A stretch of 64,000 bases of DNA, from contig CAVVSD010000003.1 in assembly GCA_963750895.1 (NCBI GenBank), positions 372,001 to 436,000 of the forward strand, given 5' to 3'. The notes beneath the pieces are model-generated. The model ran no database searches and had not been told where the DNA came from. It saw only the letters and a list, made by a program, of their open reading frames with translations. The translations under genes and the position numbers were made by a program. Positions 25,916 through 32,922 of this stretch are shown here, one piece after another. Position 1 is the first letter of the stretch. Every line of letters starts with the position of its first letter. The DNA comes from CAVVSD01 sp963750895 (lineage in GTDB: Bacteria; Actinomycetota; Thermoleophilia; Solirubrobacterales; Solirubrobacteraceae).

Positions 25916-26209
25916 TCAGCCCGCGGGCGTCTTCTTCCCGCCGCGGTACCGGCGACGGGAGGCGAACGCGCCGATCGCGGCCCCGGCCAGGAACGACACG
26001 CCGATCACGACGATCAGCGGTGTCTCCCAGGTGCCGAGGAGCCAGTTCACCTTCACCTCGTGCCGGTTGATCACGGCGAACACGACGGCCAGCCCGCCGA
26101 GGATCGCCGCGGCGATGAGGCGGCTGCTGTCCTTGCGGGAGCCGCTCGACTTCGTGGTCCCGGTGCTGCCCTTGCGCGTGTCGGTCGGCGTGGAGATGGC
26201 GTCCATCAT
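25916..26209 (-). CDS. LapA-domain (DUF1049) small membrane protein
   Basis: A 97-residue protein with a ~30-residue polar Ser/Thr/Lys N-terminus and two transmembrane helices (~31-46 and ~64-84). Between them is the conserved VINRHEVKVNWLLGTW loop typical of LapA/DUF1049 proteins. The C-terminus is strongly basic (SRRRYRGGKK), placing it in the cytoplasm. The family is linked to lipopolysaccharide assembly in proteobacteria but is widespread in actinobacteria with unknown function. The start is one of two adjacent ATGs. Confidence 0.8.
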   Translation of the reverse strand: MMDAISTPTDTRKGSTGTTKSSGSRKDSSRLIAAAILGGLAVVFAVINRHEVKVNWLLGTWETPLIVVIGVSFLAGAAIGAFASRRRYRGGKKTPAG

Positions 26210-26276
26210 CGCGCAGGGCGGGTGATCGGGCTTCACCCGGTCGGGATGGAACCGGCGGTGTGGCACATTGGGGCCC

Positions 26277-27293
26277 ATGGAAGGTGCCAGCAGCCGCCGC
26301 GGGTTCCTGCGCAGCCTCATGCGCGAGTCGGCCAAGAGCGCGACCGAGGCCAGCCGCCTGCTCAACGTGCCAGGGCTCCCGACGCCGCCGCGCCAGCCGC
26401 CGCCGCCGCAGCCGGCGCCCCGGCGCGACCCCGACTTCGACCGCGCGAAGGCAGCGTCGAGCACCGTCACGATCGACGAGCTGCGCGACCTCGCCGAGGA
26501 GCACGGCCTCGAGGACCACCTCGACGAGATCGCGGTGCTCGCGCGCCACTCCGTGCGCCTGACGACGCCCACGCTCCAGGACGACCCGGTCGGTGCCTGG
26601 CTGTTCGAGCCGGCCGCGGGCCTGCTGGACGAGTCGGTGTGGCCGCTGTGGGAGGGCGAGCGCCTGACGCTCGCCGCCCAGCTCGACCTGACCGATCCCG
26701 CGCTGCGCGACGTCGACCTGCCGCTGCCCGTCGACGGCCGGCTGCTCGTGCTCTGGGCGGCGGTCCAGGCGCCATCCGGTCAGCTCGCCGCGCACGCCGG
26801 CGCCGGCCGCGTGCTGCACGTCCCGTCGCCCGACGGCCCGGCGCCGGCGACGCGGCTCTCCGTCGAGCTGACGCTGCCCCGCGTCTGGGCCGCGCCGGTC
26901 CAGGCGCTCGGCCTCGACCCGGTCGAGCACGACGGCTACCTCAAGCTGCGCCGCCGGATCGCCACGATCCAGGACGTCGAGCTCGACGACGGGTTCGGCC
27001 GGCCGATCGCCTACCACCGCGTGCTCGGCTACCCGAACGAGACCGGGGGCCTCATGCCGGTCACGTGCGAGCTGACGGCGTCGGGCCGCGACGCGACCGA
27101 CCTCGCCGCCGCCGACGACGACGTGGGGGTGCGCGCCGGCCGCTGGCGGCTGCTGGCGCAGCTCACGGCGGGGGCGGAGGGCCCGTGGAACCTCGGCGGC
27201 GAGGCCGGGCGTCTCTACGTCTGGATCACCGACGAGGACCTGCGCGCCGGCGACTTCTCGCGCGTCCGGGCGATCGCCCAGCCCGGCGTCTAG
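26277..27293 (+). CDS. DUF1963 (YwqG-like) protein
   Basis: A 338-residue protein from the ATG at 26277. The N-terminal ~60 residues are basic then proline-rich (PPRQPPPPQPAPRRDP), probably disordered. The rest follows the YwqG/DUF1963 pattern: WPLWEGERLTLAAQLDL, LPVDGRLLVLWAAV, then HRVLGYPNE and finally GRLYVWITDEDLRAGDFSRV. The function of the family is unknown. It is convergent with the hybrid kinase gene, and the two stops share a single CTAG. Confidence 0.72.
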   Translation: MEGASSRRGFLRSLMRESAKSATEASRLLNVPGLPTPPRQPPPPQPAPRRDPDFDRAKAASSTVTIDELRDLAEEHGLEDHLDEIAVLARHSVRLTTPTLQDDPVGAWLFEPAAGLLDESVWPLWEGERLTLAAQLDLTDPALRDVDLPLPVDGRLLVLWAAVQAPSGQLAAHAGAGRVLHVPSPDGPAPATRLSVELTLPRVWAAPVQALGLDPVEHDGYLKLRRRIATIQDVELDDGFGRPIAYHRVLGYPNETGGLMPVTCELTASGRDATDLAAADDDVGVRAGRWRLLAQLTAGAEGPWNLGGEAGRLYVWITDEDLRAGDFSRVRAIAQPGV

Positions 27294-29542
27294 GGCGACC
27301 CGTCGCCGTCGAGCAGCGTGCGCAGCGCACGCAGCAGCGACACGGGCGCGAACGGCTTCTCCAGGAACGCACTGCCGGGCGGCAGGTTCGCGCGGTCGCG
27401 GAGCGCGTCGGCCGTGTAGCCCGACAGGAAGAGCGTTCGTGGGCGCCCGCCGACGACGATGCGCTCGGCGACCTCCGGTCCGGAGAGGCCGGGCATGATC
27501 ACGTCGGTCACCAGCGCGTCGACCGGCTGGTCGAGCCCGGCCACGATCTCCAGCGCCTCCGCGCCCCCGGGCGCGGACAGCACGGTGTAGCCCGCGTCGC
27601 CGAGGATGCGCCCGACCATGAACCGCAGGGCCTCCTCGTCCTCGCACAACAGGACGGTCTCGCTGCCCTCGAGCTCGTCGGACTCGGGCGGCGCGTCGGA
27701 GACCGGCGTCGCGGTGCCGCCCGCCGCGGGGATGAGCACGCGGAACGTCGCGCCGAGCCCCGGCTCGGAGTAGACGTGGATCTCGCCGCCCGCCTGGGTG
27801 ACGATCCCGTGGGCGGTGGCCAGCCCGAGACCCGTGCCGCGCCCCTGCTCCTTCGTCGTGTAGAAGGGCTCGAAGACGTGGTCGACCACCTCCGGGTCGA
27901 TCCCGCCACCGGTGTCCGTGACCGTGAGGCACACGACCGGGTGCCCGAGGTCGAGCATCCGGGTCTCCATGCTCAGCGTGCCGCCGTCGGGCATCGCGTC
28001 GCGGGCGTTCGTCGCGAGGTTGACGATGACCTGCTCCATCTGACCCGCGTCGGCGAGGACGGGCTCGAGCCGACCGTGGTGCATGACGGAGATCGCGATG
28101 TGCTCGCCGATGAGCCGCCCCAGCATCGGCACGACGCCGTCGAGGACGCCGGCGAGGTCGATGAGCGCCGGATTCGCCGATCGCTGACGCGAGAAGGCGA
28201 GGAGCTGCCCGGTGAGCTCGGTGGCCCGGCGGGCGGCGCGGTCGATCTCCTCGAGCTCGGTGGAGCTCCCGTCGGCCTCGGCGCGCAGCAGCGCCGCGTA
28301 GCCCGAGATGACCGTGAGCAGGTTGTTGAAGTCGTGCGCGACGCCGCCGGCGAGGCGCCCGACCGCCTCCATGCGACGCGCCTGCTCGAGCTGCTCCTCG
28401 AGGCGGCGCTGCTCGGTGACGTCGCGGACGATGAACGCCGCCGCGTGGACGCTTCCGTGCGCGTCGCGGACCGGGAAGCCGGTGACCGTCGCCGCGAACG
28501 TCGTGCCGTCGCGGCGGCGCCCGCGCTCTGCCTCGTCCTCGAACGCGTCGCCCGCGGCGATCCCGCGCATGAGCTCGGTGTGCCGGCGCTGCCGCCCCTC
28601 CTTGACGAACATGTCCCTCCCCGGCCTGCCGATCGCCTCCTCGTCGGTCCAGCCGAACGTCCGCGCGGCGGCGGGGTTCCAGGAGACGATCGTCCCGTCG
28701 AGCCCGAGGCCGATGATCGCGTCGCGCGAGGAGTCGACGACCGCCGCGAGCCAGCGCTGCTGCTCCTGCGCCTTGCGCTGCTCGGTGATGTCGCGCGCGA
28801 TCGCCGCGATCCCGGTGATCTCGCCCTCGTCGTCCTGGATCGGGCCGATCGTGTTCGCGAGGACGAACCGCCGGCCCTCGCCGTCGAGTCGCGCGGCCTC
28901 GTAGGCGAGCGTCTCGCCCGATCCCGCGCGGCGGACGATCTCGGCCCGCCGGGCGCGCTGGGACTCGTCGGCGCCCACCGCGTCGAGGACCGACGTGCCG
29001 ATCGAGTCCGCGGTGAACCCGAACATCTCCGCCGCCGCCGTGTTGAAGTCGGTGACCCGGCCCTCGAGGTCCATGGCGACGACGGCGTCGCTCGTCGATC
29101 GCACGATGGCCGCGAGGCGCGTGCGCTCCGCGTCCGCTCGCAGCGACTCGGTCACGTCGCGCGCCGTCGTCGAGACGCCGATCGCGCGACCGTCCTCGTC
29201 GCGGATCGGTGCCATCGTGAGGGACACCTGCACGCGCGAGCCGTCGCGTCGCAGGCGCTCGGTCAGCACGCCCTGCACGGGCTCGTCGGCCAGCGCGCGC
29301 CGCAGCAGGACACGCTCCTCCTCGGCGCGCTCGGGCGGGATGATGATCGTCCACACCGGCCGGCCGATCGCCTCCTCCGCGGTGTGCCCGAACAGCCGCT
29401 CGGCCGCGGGGTTCCAGTCGGTGATGACGCCGTCGAGGTCCTTGGCGAGGATCGCGTCCTGCGAGCCGCTGACGATCGCGGCCAGCCGCCGCAGCGCTCG
29501 CAGCCCGTCCGGTTCGTCCGTCAACTCGCCACCCGCCGACAC
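27290..29542 (-). CDS. Hybrid sensor histidine kinase with PAS repeats and C-terminal receiver
   Basis: A ~750-residue soluble kinase without transmembrane segments. Four PAS/PAC repeats occupy ~18-390 (motifs such as DWNPAAERLFGHT, DFNTAAAEMFGFT, SWNPAAARTFGWT). The dimerisation/phosphoacceptor helix contains VAHDFNNLLTVISG with the H-box His. The ATPase domain has NLATNARDAMPDGG, DTGGGIDPEVVDHVFEPFYTTK and GTGLGLATAHGIV. The receiver (~620-745) has CEDEE, the phospho-Asp in ALVTDVIMPG, and LEKPF. Cytoplasmic sensing of redox, light or a ligand is likely. The GTG at 29542 is chosen because upstream frame overlaps the divergent hydrolase start. Confidence 0.87.
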   Translation of the reverse strand: MSAGGELTDEPDGLRALRRLAAIVSGSQDAILAKDLDGVITDWNPAAERLFGHTAEEAIGRPVWTIIIPPERAEEERVLLRRALADEPVQGVLTERLRRDGSRVQVSLTMAPIRDEDGRAIGVSTTARDVTESLRADAERTRLAAIVRSTSDAVVAMDLEGRVTDFNTAAAEMFGFTADSIGTSVLDAVGADESQRARRAEIVRRAGSGETLAYEAARLDGEGRRFVLANTIGPIQDDEGEITGIAAIARDITEQRKAQEQQRWLAAVVDSSRDAIIGLGLDGTIVSWNPAAARTFGWTDEEAIGRPGRDMFVKEGRQRRHTELMRGIAAGDAFEDEAERGRRRDGTTFAATVTGFPVRDAHGSVHAAAFIVRDVTEQRRLEEQLEQARRMEAVGRLAGGVAHDFNNLLTVISGYAALLRAEADGSSTELEEIDRAARRATELTGQLLAFSRQRSANPALIDLAGVLDGVVPMLGRLIGEHIAISVMHHGRLEPVLADAGQMEQVIVNLATNARDAMPDGGTLSMETRMLDLGHPVVCLTVTDTGGGIDPEVVDHVFEPFYTTKEQGRGTGLGLATAHGIVTQAGGEIHVYSEPGLGATFRVLIPAAGGTATPVSDAPPESDELEGSETVLLCEDEEALRFMVGRILGDAGYTVLSAPGGAEALEIVAGLDQPVDALVTDVIMPGLSGPEVAERIVVGGRPRTLFLSGYTADALRDRANLPPGSAFLEKPFAPVSLLRALRTLLDGDGSP

Positions 29543-29587
29543 GATCCAGGAAGATTCGCGCCTTCTGATGGACGACGAGGAGGTTGC

Positions 29588-30445
29588 ATGCGGGTCGAGC
29601 ATGAAGGCGTCGGACTCAACGTCGAGGTCGAGGGAACGGAGGACGGCCCGGTCGTGGCCTTCCTGCACGGTGTCTCGGGCAGCTCACGCACGTACGGCTG
29701 GCTCCCGCGGGAGATCACGGACGGGAGGCGGATCGTACGCATCGACCTTCGCGGACACGGCGACTCCGACCACGCGTCGGGCACCTACCTGCTGCACGCC
29801 TACGGTGGCGACGTCGCCGCGATCCTGCGCGAGGTCGGCGGAGGACCCGCGGTCGTCGTCGGGCACTCGCTGGGCGGGAGCACGGGCTGGTGGCTGGCGC
29901 AGAACGAGCCCGAGCTGCTGGCCGGCGCGTTCCTCGAGGACCCGCCGCTCTACATGGGCGAGCCCGCCGAGCACGCGAACAACCCGGCCGCAGGCATCTT
30001 CCCCCTCGTCCGCGACAACGCGATCGCGATGCGCGAGGAGGGCCTGGACGACGAGGCCGCCGCGGCGCGGCTCGCCGCGGCGCCGATGCGCGACGGTGCG
30101 ACGGCCGGCGAGCTCATGATGGCCGACGGCCTGCTCGCCCGCGCGCACGCGCACCTCGTCATGGACCCCGAGGTCCTGACGATGGCCTCGGACAACAGGA
30201 CGCTCGGGGAGACCGACGTCGATGCACCGGTCGGCGTGCCGGTCCTGATCCTCGCCGCAGGCGTCCAGCCGGCCTTCAAGCCCGAGCACGAGGAGCGCAT
30301 GAAGGCGACGCACCCGGACGTGACGGTGGTCCGCGTCGCCGGCGCCGGTCACGGCATCCACGACGAGAAGGCGCACCGGCCCGAGTATGTCGAACAGCTC
30401 ACGGCGTTCCTCGCGAAGCACGCGCCGGTCGGCGCGAAGGCCTAG
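29588..30445 (+). CDS. Alpha/beta hydrolase
   Basis: A 285-residue alpha/beta hydrolase from the ATG at 29588, with a GAGGAGG ribosome binding site just upstream. The oxyanion/HG motif is FLHGVSGSSRTYGW, and strand 4 is RIDLRGHGDSD. The nucleophile elbow is GHSLGGS (Ser ~101), and the catalytic His is in GAGHGIHDEKAH. The acid is probably an Asp in the PVLILAAG-following segment, although the usual D is not obvious. The family includes esterases, C-C hydrolases and epoxide hydrolases; the substrate is unknown. A strong hairpin terminator follows. Confidence 0.87.
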   Translation: MRVEHEGVGLNVEVEGTEDGPVVAFLHGVSGSSRTYGWLPREITDGRRIVRIDLRGHGDSDHASGTYLLHAYGGDVAAILREVGGGPAVVVGHSLGGSTGWWLAQNEPELLAGAFLEDPPLYMGEPAEHANNPAAGIFPLVRDNAIAMREEGLDDEAAAARLAAAPMRDGATAGELMMADGLLARAHAHLVMDPEVLTMASDNRTLGETDVDAPVGVPVLILAAGVQPAFKPEHEERMKATHPDVTVVRVAGAGHGIHDEKAHRPEYVEQLTAFLAKHAPVGAKA

Positions 30446-30455
30446 GGAGCGCGTC

Positions 30456-30485
30456 GGGGCCGGCCGGAGCGATCCGGCCGGCCCC
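30456..30485. terminator. Bidirectional hairpin terminator
   Basis: A perfect 13-bp stem GGGGCCGGCCGGA / TCCGGCCGGCCCC with the four-base loop GCGA lies between two convergent genes (stops at 30445 and 30492). The stem is exceptionally GC-rich, and no T-run is needed in such genomes. It should end transcription from both sides. Confidence 0.75.
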
Positions 30486-30491
30486 TCCGCG

Positions 30492-31532
30492 TCACTTCGC
30501 GTAGGTCAGCTCGTGGTCGGCCGTGTCGACCGACGAGAACCGCACGGTCCTGCGGATGCGGACCTTCTCCACGACCGTGCCGGGCGCCGTGGTCGACGAG
30601 CCCTGGAACCGGTACCGGATGCGGTACGTGCCGGGGCTCGACAGCGTGAAGCGCTTCGTGAAGGACCCGCCGCGGATGCGGACCGTCCCGAGCGTGCGGT
30701 ACTTCGCGTTGCCGCTCCACCGCTTCGCCACCGAGATGCGCACGCGGCCACGCGTGTCCTCCTCGCGGAGGCGGACCCGCAGCCGGTAGCTCGGCCCGCG
30801 CGAGTCGGGGAAGTTCGACGTCGAGAAGTCGAACGGCGCGTACACCCGCAGTGCGAGCGGCGCGGTCCACGGCGTCGCGGCCCCGCCGTACACGCGGGCA
30901 CGCGCGACGACGCTGTAGCGGCCGGGCTCCGAGAAGCGGATCGGCACGGTGGCGGTCGCGGCGTCGACGTACGCGTTCTGCGACGGGCCGACGAGCCCGC
31001 CGTCGGGGGCGAGCGCGGGGTTGCCGGAGTACAGGACGTCGTAGGTGTCGGCGCCGGGGTTGCCGGTGACCGGCAGACGGTGCTCGATCGTCGCGAACTC
31101 ACCCGGCTGGCGGGTGAGCAGCGGCGTGTTCGGGTCCGACGCGATCGCCACGCCGGCGCCGATCGCGAACGTCAGCGACCCGGTCGTCGGCGTGTCGGTG
31201 CAGAGCAGCGTCGTGTAGATCGCGACGTAGACCGTGTAGACGCCGTTGCCCTGGTAGTTGACCGTGCGCGGCGTCGGCGAGCTGAGACAGGTCGCCGAGG
31301 CGGCGGAGACGCCGTTGGGCCCGATGACCTGCACGGTGTAGGACCGCTCGGTCGTGCCGTTGATGCCGACCGCCAGCTGCGGCGACATGTTGCGGATCGT
31401 CTGGCCGCTCAGGGCCTGCGGCACGCCGTCGTCCCCTGTGATCGACAACGTCGCCGCGCTCGCGCTCGCAGGCACCGCGAGTACCCCGAGTGCCACTGCC
31501 GCCAGCGCCAGCCTGCTCTTCCGTGAACGCAC
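30492..31532 (-). CDS. Secreted hypothetical protein with Ig-like beta domains
   Basis: A 346-residue exported protein from the GTG at 31532. The signal peptide is SRLALAAVALGVLAVPASASA, cut near residue 26. The mature part is rich in Thr, Ser, Tyr and Val in an alternating beta pattern, with no recognised enzymatic motif. The last ~110 residues contain repeated RVRLREEDTRGRV / VRIRGGSFTKRF / GTYRIRYRF strands resembling the small beta domains found at the C-termini of many Solirubrobacterales secreted proteins. Function unknown; an extracellular or cell-wall-associated role is inferred from the signal peptide. Confidence 0.7.
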   Translation of the reverse strand: MRSRKSRLALAAVALGVLAVPASASAATLSITGDDGVPQALSGQTIRNMSPQLAVGINGTTERSYTVQVIGPNGVSAASATCLSSPTPRTVNYQGNGVYTVYVAIYTTLLCTDTPTTGSLTFAIGAGVAIASDPNTPLLTRQPGEFATIEHRLPVTGNPGADTYDVLYSGNPALAPDGGLVGPSQNAYVDAATATVPIRFSEPGRYSVVARARVYGGAATPWTAPLALRVYAPFDFSTSNFPDSRGPSYRLRVRLREEDTRGRVRISVAKRWSGNAKYRTLGTVRIRGGSFTKRFTLSSPGTYRIRYRFQGSSTTAPGTVVEKVRIRRTVRFSSVDTADHELTYAK

Positions 31533-31585
31533 TGCTGTCCCCCTGTCCTGGTTCCCGCCAAGCGCGCGTACCCTACAAACCGCCC

Positions 31586-31659
31586 GCCCCCGTAGCTCAG
31601 CTGGATAGAGCGGCGGCCTTCTAAGCCGCGGGTCGCAGGTTCGAGTCCTGCCGGGGGCG
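31586..31659 (+). tRNA. tRNA-Arg (TCT)
   Basis: The acceptor stem GCCCCCG (31586-31592) pairs with CGGGGGC (31652-31658), with discriminator G at 31659. The anticodon stem GCGGC/GCCGC encloses loop CTTCTAA, giving anticodon TCT. The T-arm GCAGG-TTCGAGT-CCTGC is perfect. CCA is not encoded. Confidence 0.95.
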
Positions 31660-31756
31660 CTACTCGGAACCCCCCGGGTGCCGGGAAGTTTCGAGTTGGG
31701 CGAGGGCTTCGTGAGAAGTTCGTGAGGCCCGCGCCGTCTGGCGCGATCGGACTCGC

Positions 31757-32857
31757 CTACCCGTCGAGCTCCGCCCGCAGCTCCGCGTCGTGCTCCCCCG
31801 GCCACGGCGCCGGGCGCCCGAGCCCGCCCGGGGTGCGACCGAAGCGCGGCACGACCCCGGCCTGGGGCAGCCCGTCGTGCTCGACGTAGCTGCCGCGGGC
31901 CGCCATGTGCGGATCGTCGAACACGTCGTCGAGCGACCGCACGCGGGCGAAGCATGCGTCGGCGCCGGCCATCTCGCGCTCCCAGTCCTCCGCCGTGCGC
32001 GAGGCGAAGATCGACGCCAGGACGCCGCTCAGCGTCGCCCAGCGGTCCCGGTCCCACTGCGGCCAGGCGGCGGGGTCGAGGCCGAGGCGCTCGAGCAGCG
32101 TCGCGTAGAACTTGGGCTCGTACGCGCCGACGGCGACGAACGTGCCGTCCGCCGTCGCGTAGGCGCGGTACCAGGGCGCGGCGCCCTGCAGCCAGTTGCT
32201 CCCGCGCTCCGGCGCCCAGCGCCCGATCGCGCGCTCCTGCCACGCGAAGTTCATGAGCGATGCGACCCCGTCGACCATCGCCACGTCGACCACCTGGCCG
32301 CGGCCGGAGCGCTCGCGCTCCATGAGCGCCGCCGCGACGCCGAACGCGAGCAGCATCCCGCCGCCGCCGAAGTCGGCGACGAGGTTCAGCGGGACGACGG
32401 GCACGTCGCCCGGGGGGCCGATCGCGTGCAGCGCCCCTGCCGCGGCGATGTAGTCGATGTCGTGGCCGGCGTCGCCCGCGCGCGGCCCGTCCTGGCCCCA
32501 GCCCGTCATCCGCGCGACGACGATGCGGGGGTTGCGGTCGAGCAGGACGTCGGGACCCAGGCCGAGGCGCTCGAGCACCCCGGGGCGGTACGGGTCGACG
32601 AGGACGTCGGCGCCGTCGGCGAGCCGCAGCGCGACCTCGCGGTCCGCGCCGTCCTTGAGGTCGAGGGCGATCGAGCGCCGGCCGCGGTTGAGCAGCGTGC
32701 GGCGCGCCGCGTCGCGATCGGCCCCGCTCTCCGCCGGGCGGTCGATGCGGACGACGTCCGCGCCGAGGTCAGCGAGCAACATCACGCCGTGCTGCGACGG
32801 CCCGAGGCCCGCGAGCTCGACCACACGGATGCCGTGGAACGGCCCGCCGTCGCTCAT
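31757..32857 (-). CDS. CoA-transferase family III (CaiB/BaiF; alpha-methylacyl-CoA racemase-like)
   Basis: A 366-residue family III CoA-transferase from the ATG at 32857. Motifs are GIRVVELAGLGPSQHGVMLLADLGADVVRID at the N-terminus, RRSIALDLK, the RPGVLERLGLG helix, MTGWGQDGP, and GHDIDYIAAAGAL with the conserved Asp of the family. The RxGxGQVVDVAMVDG strand and GAYEPKFY also fit. The close match to the amacr pattern suggests an alpha-methylacyl-CoA racemase. It is divergent from the cyclohexanecarboxyl-CoA-like operon with 65 bases between starts, so it may share regulation and acyl-CoA substrates. Confidence 0.87.
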   Translation of the reverse strand: MSDGGPFHGIRVVELAGLGPSQHGVMLLADLGADVVRIDRPAESGADRDAARRTLLNRGRRSIALDLKDGADREVALRLADGADVLVDPYRPGVLERLGLGPDVLLDRNPRIVVARMTGWGQDGPRAGDAGHDIDYIAAAGALHAIGPPGDVPVVPLNLVADFGGGGMLLAFGVAAALMERERSGRGQVVDVAMVDGVASLMNFAWQERAIGRWAPERGSNWLQGAAPWYRAYATADGTFVAVGAYEPKFYATLLERLGLDPAAWPQWDRDRWATLSGVLASIFASRTAEDWEREMAGADACFARVRSLDDVFDDPHMAARGSYVEHDGLPQAGVVPRFGRTPGGLGRPAPWPGEHDAELRAELDG

Positions 32858-32922
32858 CCATCCGACGATCCCACATCGCCGGACCGGGGGGTCGCCTCCC
32901 GAGCGGTTAGTCTTCCCGCGCC

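Noticed and set aside
31586..31659. tRNA-Arg as the insertion point of the 31.7-45 kb cluster
   Set aside because: No integrase lies nearby and no copy of the tRNA 3' end was seen on the far side; base composition is unchanged across it.
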